Shown: positions 1 to 12,000 of the stretch, piece by piece
Position numbering within the stretch: position 1 is the stretch's first letter
Layout: every line of letters starts with the position of its first letter
Assembly (NCBI RefSeq): GCF_048128805.1
Contig: NC_136008.1
Coordinates: forward strand, 13,315,572 to 13,379,571
DNA: 64,000 nt
Direction of reading: 5' to 3'
DNA from: Centroberyx gerrardi
Taxonomy: Eukaryota; Chordata; Actinopteri; Beryciformes; Berycidae
Made by a program: the position numbers and the translations under genes
The notes under the pieces: model-generated
Database searches by the model: none
What the model was told of the DNA's origin: nothing
What the model saw: the letters and a program-made list of their open reading frames with translations, nothing else

Positions 1-401
1 TACTTCCACCTGGAGAAAGTAAAGCTTTGTACCATTTCTCATCTAAGTTTGGGTGTTTTTCCACGCCGACTGAGAGGATGATGACTAAATCTGACGAAAA
101 ACAACTTGGGAATGGGGTGGGATTTCTGGATAATTCAGCTTTAGTCTGATATAAAGACAGGGTGGTATCAGAATGAATAGCTTATGTTTTGATTTACACA
201 CACACACATACACACACACAGATGAACAGATAGCAGAGCTGGTGTGGGGCAGGAGAGTGACGGGGTAGAATAACAGTGGAGTTAGCTGAGCTGGGCTGCC
301 GGAGCAGAAAGAGACTAGCTGGCTGCTGGCTCAGCACAGCTGCAGGTGTGGCACGGCCTTACACCGCCTGGTCAGCCAAGTGGTTCTCCTACAGCTGTAT
401 A

Positions 402-402
402 A

Positions 403-440
<38 letters not shown>
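402..440. repeat. (CA)n microsatellite
   Basis: Pure CA dinucleotide run, followed by degenerate CA-rich sequence to about 520. It borders the dispersed repeat that starts near 550. Confidence 0.95.
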
Positions 441-442
<2 letters not shown>

Positions 443-549
443 ACAGTACGCACATACACATGAACACCTCTATGCATATACGCACACACACACACACACA
501 TTGGCTCACATATGCACACTCAAACGAATGCACGCACAGTCATGTTTGT

Positions 550-780
550 ATTACTATACTTGTAAGGACCTTCGTTGACTACATTAATTCCCTAACCCCT
601 AACCCTAACCTTAACCCGCTCCTCCACATGCCTGACCTTAACCTTTACCCTCACCTAAACCTAATTCAAGCTCTAACCCTAAAATACCCCCTAAAAGAAC
701 GGAGGACGGGCAAAATGTCCTCACTTTGCAGGATTTTCCCTCATCTTTATATCCTTTTGAGGACATTTGGCCCTCATAAG
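550..780. repeat. dispersed fish repeat with CCTAACC-like units
   Basis: Contains degenerate CCTAACCCTAAC-type units (about 585-690), followed by the phrase GTCCTCACTTTGCAGGATTT and a pyrimidine-rich end. CA microsatellites lie on the left. The units are irregular and interrupted, so this is an interspersed repeat carrying telomere-like motifs rather than a telomere. The family is not named. Confidence 0.5.
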
Positions 781-1060
781 ATAAGATAAGATAAGATAAG
801 ATAAGGTAAGGTAAGGTAAGGTAAGGTAAGGTACGATAAGATAAAATTGCTCTTTAGTGATCCCCTAGGGGAAATTCAAGTGTCACAGCAGCAATCGGCA
901 GAACAATGCCAAGGCAGTACAGGAAAGGTAATAAGGTGATAAAAATACAAAAAAATAGTACAGGAAAGATAATAAGGTAATATAAATAAATATAAAACTA
1001 TGAAACTATGAAGATAAAAATATAAAACTATGAAATCTAAGGATAGAAATGCAAGAACAC
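778..1060 (-). mobile_element. LINE 3' tail, truncated, reverse orientation
   Basis: The left end is a run of GATAA/GGTAA pentamers (778-845). After it comes sequence that, read on the minus strand, matches the element at 7905-8110 closely, including TACTGCCTTGGCATTGTTCTG and GCTGCTGTGACAC. A 5'-truncated body ending in a pentanucleotide repeat is the usual structure of a non-LTR retrotransposon tail. No reverse transcriptase reading frame is present, so only the 3' end was inserted. The clade is uncertain. Confidence 0.65.
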
Positions 1061-2182
1061 AATGTACACAGCAAGAACTTTTATGTTTCCTCACCATGTA
1101 CTGCACACACAGGTATGGAGAATAAAATAGCGGATACGTTTACACACACTTTCTCACACACATCGTTTATACCTGCACAGTTGTACATGTGCTTTAGGGA
1201 ACCTGAGTGTTGACACAGTGACAGTAATGGACTGTAGAGCGTTCAGTCAGAGTGCAGAGTGATGTATGAACTTCAAACAGTCTACTACAATTGGATTAGC
1301 CACTGATTTTACATTACTCCACCCGTCTGAGACACTCTCACTCACTGCACACTCACACACACACACACACACACACTCACTAACACACACACACACGCCA
1401 CTGCGCTGTGTCATTACCACACTGCTGTGACTCTATAAAACGGGCTGTAAATACAACCAGGCCTCCCAATTAGCACCACTCACTTTCTCTCATCTTACAT
1501 CTCTCCTCCCTCTTTCTCATCTCCTTTTTTTCTTTCATCTCTATTTTTCCGTCTCTCACTCCGCTTTCCTCTTCTCCCCTTTATTCTTCCCTCTCTCCTT
1601 TACCTGTTTTTGCCCTCCTTCTCCCATCATTCCTCCCTCTGTTCTCTCTTCTACTCCACCCTCCCCTCTTTTATCTCTCTTACCCACCAGTTTTATTCCA
1701 CTGTATTTTGCACAGTCTCAAAACCACATCAGAACTGGATTTACACTCCTCATTTTTAATGTTGGGGGTTAACTCCAGTTTCTTTTATTGTTCTTTTACT
1801 GTTGCATTCCCATTTTCCCTGTTCGGTTACTTATCTCTTTCATCCATTTGTTTTAGCTGCTCCCTTTTCTCTTGCTATTATCTCGTTCTTGCCGGGCTTC
1901 TTGTTGGCCACCTGCATGCTGTCTGTCTCCTCTTGACTCCTCCTCTCTTCTGCTCATCTCTCTGCTCCTCTCTTCTCTTTTCCTCTCCTCTATTCTGTTT
2001 TCCTTTCTCTCCGCACCCCTCTCTTCTCCTCTGCACCCTATGTAATTTGCAGACTGCATAGGGGAAACGGTTGTTTTTAACTCTGAGTTTCTTGCGGCTG
2101 ACCACAATGTTATATTTAGTCAAGGGCTGGAGTTAGGCCTGAAAATGACTGAGTTCACTAGAAGTGACTACACTCCCCAGTC

Positions 2183-2184
<2 letters not shown>

Positions 2185-2252
<68 letters not shown>
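2185..2252. repeat. (GT)n microsatellite
   Basis: Uninterrupted GT run of about 34 units, followed at 2343-2374 by a second shorter GT run. Likely highly polymorphic. Confidence 0.97.
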
Positions 2253-2253
<1 letters not shown>

Positions 2254-2339
2254 TGAGGCTTACCAACACTATTCAATGCTTAAAGCAGGTCCTGCTGAGA
2301 ACAGGTTGCCCGCAGACAAACAGGGTGCGGCTAGGTCTG

Positions 2340-2377
<38 letters not shown>

Positions 2378-2957
2378 TCATTTAAGTTTCCTTCTCTGTG
2401 TCATGGCCAAACCGGATGAGAATGCACAGATGCGGTGGTTGTGTGCTATGACAAACGCACACAGCATGCAATGACCAATTTGACTCAACTCAACTGGCAG
2501 TTCATGTGTATGTATGTGCATCATGTATGACTAATAGTGGTGGAATTGTCCAGCTGTGATTTGGACCATTTTATTTCAGTGTGTTGATGGAGAGGAACTC
2601 ACACCCAGTCGCTCTGTGTTTCAATAACTATTCATTTTCTCAGAGACGTTCTTCAAATTGTATATTATCATATGGAGGAAGTTTATTTTAGATGTTAGGA
2701 AACCAAGTGACTGTATACTCCCTGTAATCCTCCCTCTCCCTCTGGCCCTTTCACTCCTTTGACTTTGCTCTTTTCTTCCTTCGTTTTCATTCTCTTTCTC
2801 TCTCTTGCGCTCTCACACTCTCTTGCTCTCTCTGTCTCTCTCTCTCTCTCTATGTCTCTTTTCATCACATCTCTCTTTCAATTCAGTTCGACAGAAATTT
2901 TTAGCAACCTAGCAGCAGACTAGCGTGACAGAATTTGGACTTTGGTGACGTTATTCA

Positions 2958-2958
<1 letters not shown>

Positions 2959-3046
<88 letters not shown>
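2959..3046 (+). repeat. (CT)n tract acting as polypyrimidine tract
   Basis: Nearly pure CT repeat ending in the splice acceptor TGTAG immediately before the first visible itga10 exon. The microsatellite itself therefore supplies the polypyrimidine tract for that 3' splice site. Confidence 0.9.
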
Positions 3047-3049
<3 letters not shown>

Positions 3050-3050
3050 G

Positions 3051-6000
3051 CACGGAGGCGTTCAGTGCTGAGCGAGGAGCGAGGGAGGGCGCCACCAAGG
3101 TGATGATCGTCGTGACGGACGGAGAGTCACATGACGGGGAGGAGCTACCAGAAGCTCTGGAGGAGTGTGAGAAGAGAAACATCACCAGATACGCCATCGC
3201 TGTGAGTACATCTCCACACACACACAGACACACACACACACACCTGAGTTTCCCCTACCACTGAATGGGTGGGTCGCCTTGCCACAAGGAGCTGCTAAAC
3301 CACCGAAAGGAATTTCGTTAGCATGGGTTTCAGTGTCCCAGGATGGTCTAAATGCTGTTTCAGAGGCTTTTCTACCCTCACATGAATAAAACTCTGGCAT
3401 TGACACACACACACACACACACATGCACACATGCACACAACTAACCTACTTAATCTGTGTGTAGGGCATCACTGACATTCCTTACACAATGTGAGAAAGG
3501 GGCATGATTACTATTTATCCCCCAGCACTCCCGCAACACTACCACTGCTCCCCCAAAATAGCATCAGCAAATTACCAAATGAGCCCCTTAGGTTTACTAA
3601 AATAACCGAGTGGGAACAGAAATTTGCAGCCCCACCCGACCCCCCTCTCAACACACACACAGACACAAACACACTGGTTGGTGCCATGGTTTTAGTGTCA
3701 CTGGGGTGACACACTCCAGTGGCAGCGTTGGTTGCAGACCCCTCCCTTCCCCACAATAGAGGCTCAAGGACCTGAAGAGCCATTGGCTCCACTGGAACCA
3801 CAATGAAGGTGAACATGAGCCAACATGGAGGAGGAGTGGAGAACTGCCTCTATAGAAATACATTAAGATGGTGAAGGGTCAGATAGTCAAAGCAGTAAAT
3901 GGACTGGAAAGTTTCAGATGTTTACAAGTCCCGTTTGGTATGATTTGCACCGTTTGTGGTCACATTTTATTTGGAAAGTCCAATGCTGAGACACAACTTA
4001 TTATCAAGTGACTATAATGTGTCACTAAAAAATCTACTGAGTTGGGGTGCCCCGGTGGTTCAACCGGTAGAGCGCATACCATTAAGACAAAGTCCTTCCT
4101 GCAGCAGTATGGGTTCAAACTGTTCACAAGTTTTCAAATGACATTTTGACTGTAGAACTAGGGATCGCCAATGTCTGGGTTAGAGTTAATGTTGGGGTTA
4201 GAAATAGTGTCAGGTCATGGTTAGGGTTACATACAGTAGTCTGTAGAGATGCAGCAAATAGACTCTTTGTTGAACATCTACTTTTTGTCACCTGATAGTT
4301 GAGTATCAGCATTGGACTGCCCAAATAAAGTGTTACCTGGTTTGCATTTACATTGGTGTTGATCATTTGGTTGTTTTACTCTTGGTCCACATATTGTAGG
4401 ATTGGTAGTGACTTGCGAGGGTGTGTCCCACTGACACTGAGCTGCGACCCCCCTCTGAAACAACAGGCGCTCCTGTTGGATCAAGCTGGAATCCCATCAA
4501 ACTTCTCTCCTGTGTCTTCCTTAATTTGTCTCTCAGCCTTCATACTGTCTCAGTAAAGGGAAACATATGTAAAGTGAACTGCACTCTGTCCTTAAAAAAC
4601 TGTCAAGAAGGTATATTGTCTAAATCCTGAGGAACTGATGCTGTAGAAAGTAGATCAAGATTAAGGTTTGTGAACCGTGACTCATGTTAAAACGTGTTTT
4701 TATGGTCATATCACTGTATGATTGCTTTAATAACTACTTTAGCTATTTGACATGTGCACAACATAATGCTAGGTCAACAACAGTATAATTGGAGAGAAGG
4801 ACACAGATAGCCAGAGACAGAAAGGGAAGGTACGGGCAGAGGAGAGATTATATATACAGGCTTGAATGGAGGAAGAAACAAACAAAAATGGATAAAGAAA
4901 ACAGAGAGAGAATGAGGTCAGGTTTTGTGGTCGCGTGTTTGCCCAAAGAGTCACAGCGATGACAGGTAACTACTACTGTAACAGCAGCCATGTTTGGATG
5001 TTGTTCTCTGTCCTGCTGCCTGTAGTGTGTGTGTAGCGAAAATGGCTCACAAGGGAGGGCAGAGCAAGTGAGCGTTCAAAAACAACAGCCCGAGCTGCAT
5101 GGTCGCCACAGACTGTGTTTTATACATCAGTCTGGGTCAGAGGTCTAGCTGCTGTGGATAGGGGCCAGGGGTGTGTGTTTTGTGGGGGAGCAGTTTATGT
5201 ATGTATGTGTGCACCAATGTATATTCATGTGTCCAATGGTATGTTAATTTCTTAACAGGACTTCTCCCCTCTCTTGTTTCTCTCTCCTTCCCTATCCCTC
5301 TCTCTTTCTCCCGTGTAAAACTGTGCAAAAGCCCGCGGCAGCTGGCAGCCCGAGTGGAATTTCTCAGCCTCTATACGTTCTCCATGTACATATTTATACG
5401 TGGACTCCCTTCATATTACACGTTACACCCCTCTTCATCCCTCCACCTCCTCCTCCCTCCCTCCGTCCCCTGCCCTTTGAAAACAGAGGATTTCCTTAGT
5501 TTGCTTGGCAGTCAGAGTCACAGGGGGAGATTCTTGGGTTTTGGTTTTCTCTTATGGAATTTTCTCATTTGTACTTCAGGCGTTAAGCCATAGGCCGCTC
5601 CAGCCACAGTATATCTTCTGCATCAGTCAAATCTCAACCTCTCAGCTAGGTCTGCGCTCCTCATTTACAAATCTCTGGTGGCTACGATTTCCCCCTTTCT
5701 TGTGTTTTCCAGTCAGTGCGTTGCCTGTAGGTATTACTTAATTACTACTAAATTGTACAGTCGAACATGATGTGAATAGAGGTTGTTAAAATGCGGTAGC
5801 AAAGCGATAAAGTTAATTTATTTTCATGTTAGTCCTTTAAATTCTGTTGATGCATGTTACTTGTGTGCTCCCTTGCTTCTACTCCTGTCTACTCCACTAC
5901 ATGTGGGTGGTGCTGGCCCTCTCCTCCCTTCTCCCAGACTGCAGACACTGTGATATCTCTCTTTCTCCCTTTACTGTCCCTCCAGAACATGGAGAAGCAC

Positions 6001-6851
6001 TTGGTCTGATACATGCCAAACTATCTGTTTATGCTCTCTGTCTTCCTTTCTTTCTTTATCCCTCTTCTCTGCATCCAACTTAATCCATCAATGCCTTTTT
6101 ATTGACCTTGTGTTATCTGCTTATTCATTTACCATATTCCCTCTTTTTCATCACTCTCTCTCTCTCTCTCCTCCCACCTTCCCTCGCTGTGTTCCAGGTG
6201 CTGGGTCATTACATCCGCCGGCAGCAGGACCCAGAGACATTCATTAGTGAGATCAAGTACATCGCCACTGACCCTGACGACAAATACTTTTTCAATGTGA
6301 CCGATGAGGCCGCGCTCAACGACATTGTGGACGCCCTGGGAGACCGGATCTTCACTCTGGAAGGTGTGGGATGGAGGGATGGAGGGATGGAGGGTGGAGA
6401 TGGATGGAAGTGTGCGTGTATAAAATGTATAAGTGTAGCAAAAGTTACAAAACACTAAAATTGTAAAAATACACATATTTACTATATATATATTGTAGAT
6501 GTATTTACAGTCGAACAGCAGTAGAATAACAGTTTTCTATCATAAAACATCCATAAACTGTGTTAAAAATCCCTACAAAAAATGAAACATATTCTGAAAA
6601 TACCTTCAAATTACATAATCTAAATGATGACTTCATGAGATTGCCTCATTAATCCACAAATTCTCCCTGTTAAAATACAGATTTATTGACGTCAAACACA
6701 AGATTTACAAGATTATCCAATCTATTTACAGCAGATTCACAGTAATTAAAAGGGGATTATCCAACATATCCACTCCCATTTCACATTAATGGGGTTTTGG
6801 ATGTACAAAAACAAGAAAGTCTATTTTTTTAGTCTACTTCTGTTCATAATA

Positions 6852-6889
<38 letters not shown>

Positions 6890-6915
6890 TATACTGTATA
6901 TGTGAATATGTATAT

Positions 6916-6965
<50 letters not shown>

Positions 6966-8666
6966 TTTTCTGCTGTTTTGCTGTCATTTTATAGGATTTT
7001 CCAATCCATTCACTGTAGATTCCCATTGTCATATGAATTTTAAGATACAATACCTATAATATACTGTAAAAAAAAAAGACCTTTTACTGCTTACTTTCAT
7101 GAGTAATTCATTTTATGTTTACAGTGTTACATCAGTTTGCACAATTAATCAACCAATAAACAGGGAGAGAACATGAGGATACAAGGATGGGAGGTAAATA
7201 TTGAGGAAGAAGAGGGTAGAGGAATGATGATCCAAGAATGTGAGACAGAAGATGGATGGAGCACGGGAGGGAGGGAGGAAGGGGAGACTTGAAGAAGATG
7301 AAAAGGTAGAGGCGGGGTAGGGTTTATGGGAAACAATATTCTTACTCCTGCAGAATAAAACAAGAGCAAGGGAGGGATTGATGCCATCTTCAATCCTGGA
7401 GGGAGAGAGAGAGGAAGGGATGGATGTCACCCTCTTTGAAGAGAAGGAGGGAGGGTACAGCTATCACAATAGTTACGGGAACAAGGGAGGAAGGCCAGTG
7501 AAAAATTATGTCATCCTTCAATGTGTAGGGAAACGTGGGAGGAAGGGAAAGGATGAAGGGTGAGGCATGTCTGCCACCTGGGGTCTTCAGGGAGAATGAG
7601 GGTGCTGAACAGTGAAAGGAAGGAAGGGAGGAGATGTATAAAGAAACATGTGAGGATGGAGATTACGGACGCTCTGTCTCTGTCCCCCGACAGGCACGCT
7701 GGGCTACAACGAGAGCTCCTTCCACATGGAGATGTCCCAGATCGGCTTCTCCACACACACTCTGGATGTGAGTCCGACCTGTAGTGTCTGCGTCTATGTG
7801 TGAAGCATGCATGGATATCATGCACCTCTTGACTTGACAGTCTTACACAGGAGTTATTTATTACACAGGACTTAATGCTCGACACCCCTATAGACACTTG
7901 AGACACCTTTAATAGTTTTATGCTTTTATCTTCATGGTTTTATGGGTTTATATTTATTATGTTTCTTGTACTATCTTCCCTGTACTATTTTTATTACCTT
8001 TCCTGTACTGCCTTGGCATTGTTCTGCCAATTGCTGCTGTGACACCCGTATTTCCCCTAGGAAATCAATAAAGTGCAATCTTATCTTATCTTATCTTATC
8101 TTATCTTATGTATTTTCATAATGGCAACTTTTAGCTATGTACAACATTTCGATCCTAGGTCTTTTTCAGGTATCTGGTGTGATGCCTGATGAAGACCTGT
8201 ACAATAGTTGAATAATAGTTGAATAAATATGGGAGCACTGGAAGCAGAGTGCAGCATTTTCCTTTTTTAATCCATTTCAAACTGCTACACTCCAGCATCT
8301 GCTAAAAAAAAAACATATTGGGATGTATGTATGTCTCTCTTCTCCTTAACTTTTACCTAATGTGCCTCATGCCTGCCCTCCTGCTTTCTTCAGGATGGGA
8401 TTCTGTTTGGGATGGTGGGCGCTTATGACTGGGATGGCGGAGTGTTGAAGGAAGGGACCAAAGGACGCATCATGCCATCCAGAGAGGCTTTTGAGGCTGA
8501 GTTCCCCCTGGAGCTCAAAAACCACGCTGCTTATCTAGGTACCCAGATATCACACCACTGCACACCATGCTTAACTCTTTATTGAAGGCCACAGATTGTT
8601 CTGTATTTTGCTGTATAAAGGAATGTCTACAGTTCAAACTACAGAGTTTCTGGTGGTGTGTATTTA

Positions 8667-8711
<45 letters not shown>

Positions 8712-9031
8712 GTTACACAGTGTCATCTGTGATAGTTGGTGACTGGAGGACGCTATATGTAGCTGGGGCTCCCAGGTTCAAACACAAAGGCAAAGTCATC
8801 CTGTTTGAACTCAGTAATGATGGGGATGTCAACATTGCACAGGCCCTCAATGGAGAACAGGTAAAGCTCTCTCTTGGTGTGTCGCTCTTCATTCCCTTCA
8901 GTCACTTTTTTTTTTCAGCAGAAAACAGCATGGTGCGAAAACTGTGACAGCTTGTTTTTGTCAAAAGAGATTAAAGCAAGTACACCACCTACTGGCAGTG
9001 AACTGAAACAACATCTCTCTGTTCTACCCTC

Positions 9032-9087
<56 letters not shown>

Positions 9088-12000
9088 GATTGGGTCATAC
9101 TATGGCAGTGAGGTGTGTGGGCTGGATATAGACAAGGACGGCATCACCGATGTCCTTCTGGTTGCAGCTCCCATGTACCTGGGCTCAGGAAACAAGGAGG
9201 CTGGTAGAGTCTACATCTACACCCTCAATGGGGTAAGACAGACCACAACAGAGGCACCTCTCAATCTCATCTATATGGAACATTATAGTATGATTTAAGA
9301 AAATTATCATATTCTTGTTTAGTTTCCAAAACCGTTGGCTCACCTGACTCCCAATAAAATCTCCTTTTTTACCCTCCCACACTGTATCCTGTGTTACCTC
9401 CAACTCATCCACTTCCTTCTTCCCCCCCCTCCTCTTTCTCTTCTCCCAGGAGGAGGTGTTTGTATCTAATGGCACTCTGAAGGCAGAGGATAAGTCCCAG
9501 GATGCCAGGTTTGGCTATGCGCTGGCGGCCGCTCCAGACCTCAACCACGACGGCTACACCGACCTCCTGGTGGGAGCCCCGCTGGAGGATGAACACAGGG
9601 GGGCCATCTATGTCTATCACGGCGATGGGATTTACCTCATCCACAACTATAAACAGGTATTTGACATTAGGCCTACAGGATCAAACTAGAACTACAGGAT
9701 CATTGGTGCATTTCAGAATTCAATCCAACTGATTCTGTTTCTATCTCCCTGTCTGTCTCTCTCACCTTCTCTCGGTCTATGCAGCGGATCCCAGGGTCAT
9801 CAATTTCGCCGTCCCTGCAGTATTTTGGCCGCAGTGTGAGCGCTCGGTTGGACTTGGATGGAGATAAGCTGATAGACCTGGCAGTGGGAGCGCAGGGCAG
9901 CGCTGTAATGCTCAGGTGGGTAGAGGCAGGGGAGGGAAGGGAGGTCATTCTTAGTATAGATTTTATAGCCGCTACCATCAGGGGAAATTAGAGCAAACGA
10001 AGCGGGATAACACAACTTATTAAATGCATCACCCTTGTTAATTATAGCTAGCTATAGTTTCCATATTTAATTGAAAATAAGAAAGATCTATCACCAATTT
10101 ATCAATCACATTTTGTGGTCTTTAGATAACCCACTTGTTAGATTTTTATTTGTGCACAATGTGAAGTATCTAAAAATTAAATCTCACTTTTTCATTAACT
10201 GTCCCCTCTGTCCCCAGCTCTCGAAGCATAGTCCAGATCAATGTGAGTCTGTCCTTCCAGCCGCACTCCATCAACGTCATCCAGAAGACCTGCCAGAGGG
10301 GCGGCAGGGAGTCCGCCTGTCTCAATGCCACCGCCTGCTTCTTGGCTGTCTCCCGCTCCCCAGGACCACAGAGCAATAGCTTCGGTATAACAGTTTATTC
10401 TGTGGTAAAACCCCCTCACACTACCTTGTTAGGCTTACTGGCTTACTGTCTCTGATCACAAGAACTGTAATTGTTCTAAAAAGGCCAGCCACTAAAAGTA
10501 TTGTCAAAGTGGACAGATGGCATTACAGTAATAGAAAGGTTGGACCAGACATTTTCGCACTCTCACCCCCCTGTCCCAATTACCCACTCTCTCCTCAGAG
10601 CTATGGGTGGCAGCCATGTTGGATGACAGGAAGTTGTCAGCCCGGGCCCTGTTTGATGACAGCTCCCACAGACAGACCCAGCTGGCAGTCAGAGTTCAAA
10701 CAGGACAGACTCTCTGCTACAATCTGCCCTTCCACGTCTATGTGAGTGTTCGTACACACACCAACCGCACATAGGTAGAGGCAGACATTCAAACACTTCA
10801 CATACATGAAACACACATGCTCACCTCCATCGGAACACACATGCATCAGCACAGGGTGACACACGTGACCTGATTTCATTTTGTCTCTGTCTTTGATAGG
10901 ACACGGCAGACTACATCCGTCCAATCAGCTTCTCGCTGCGTTTTAAGATCAACGACACAGAGAGCGGTCCAGTGTTGGACGAGGGCTGGCCAACCACCGT
11001 CAAGAAATCTGTGAGTGGCATCGCCTGTTTTAGCTGTGACTGACTATTAATAGCTTTGCCATTACATCACATCTCTGTTCGTCTGTGTTTTCACCACCAA
11101 ACTTACTGTCCTTCCCTCTCGTACCTCTCCAGATCGCCTTCTTCAAGGACTGTGGTGAGGATGATGTGTGCACGACAGACCTGGTGCTGCAGGCTCAAAT
11201 GGACATCTCTGGGACAAGGTACAGAGATATTCCTCCTCCTCGCATCCTGCCTCGTGTCCTGTCTCGTGTCTCCCCTGTGGTGAGGTTTTGACACTTTGTG
11301 CTCTCCACAGACAGAAGCCCTATGTGATCCGCAGTCCTCGTAGGCGTCTGGCGGTGGAGGTGCAGCTGGAGAATAGACTGGAGAATGCCTACAACACCAG
11401 CCTGACGCTGCACTATTCACGCAACCTACACTTCTCCAGCCTCAGCATTAGGGTACACTCATATACTGCACACACAGTACATTATATCATACACCCTGCC
11501 GCCCCAGGCTTCATGCACCAACATAGCCCACCACACACACTTGTGCTTGTACAAATATTAATATTCACAAAGACATAAACACACAGCTACACACATAAAC
11601 AACCTAATATATCATTTATCTATTTCTCCCTCTCTCCTTTTTTTAAATATAGGAGGACGCCCACTTTAAGATCGAGTGTACAGCTCTTGGTTCCAACAGC
11701 CACTCCTGTAATGTCAGCTACCCAGTGTTTCGCTCCCAGTCAAAGGTATGTCCGTGCCGAGGAAATAGCGCCGTCACTGACTCGACTCAGCCCACTCATA
11801 CTTCACCTCCTCTGGATTAAACCGGAGACAGCTCAGCAGGCTCTTCTCTCTTTGTACGCAGGTCAACTTCATGCTGGAGTTTGAGTTCAGCTGCACATCG
11901 CTGCACAGTCGAGTCCAGATGAAGCTCAATGCTGCCAGGTAGCTCACACACAACAGCGTAATGCAGCATACTCAGCACACCTCATGCACATATATACAGA

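Larger units (their letters stand above)
1..3050. other. itga10: itga10 intron, no exon seen
   Basis: This stretch precedes the first recognisable itga10 exon. I searched for the exon that should carry the first half of the integrin I domain (with the DxSxS metal-binding motif) and found none, so that exon probably lies left of the window. The stretch contains CA and GT microsatellites, a telomere-like dispersed repeat, a reversed LINE tail and a pyrimidine-rich tract from about 1490 to 2030. The many short open frames here are low-complexity and have no family resemblance. Confidence 0.7.

Noticed and set aside
585-690. Telomere-like CCTAACC repeats
   Set aside because: Units are irregular, few and inside an intron, so this is a dispersed fish repeat and not a telomere or recent chromosome fusion mark.
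1708-2123. Opposing open frames in a pyrimidine-rich tract
   Set aside because: Composition-driven (CT-rich versus GA-rich) and unlike any protein family.
4044-4125. Possible tRNA gene
   Set aside because: A- and B-box-like motifs are present but a proper cloverleaf with paired acceptor and anticodon stems is not. A SINE head is the better call.
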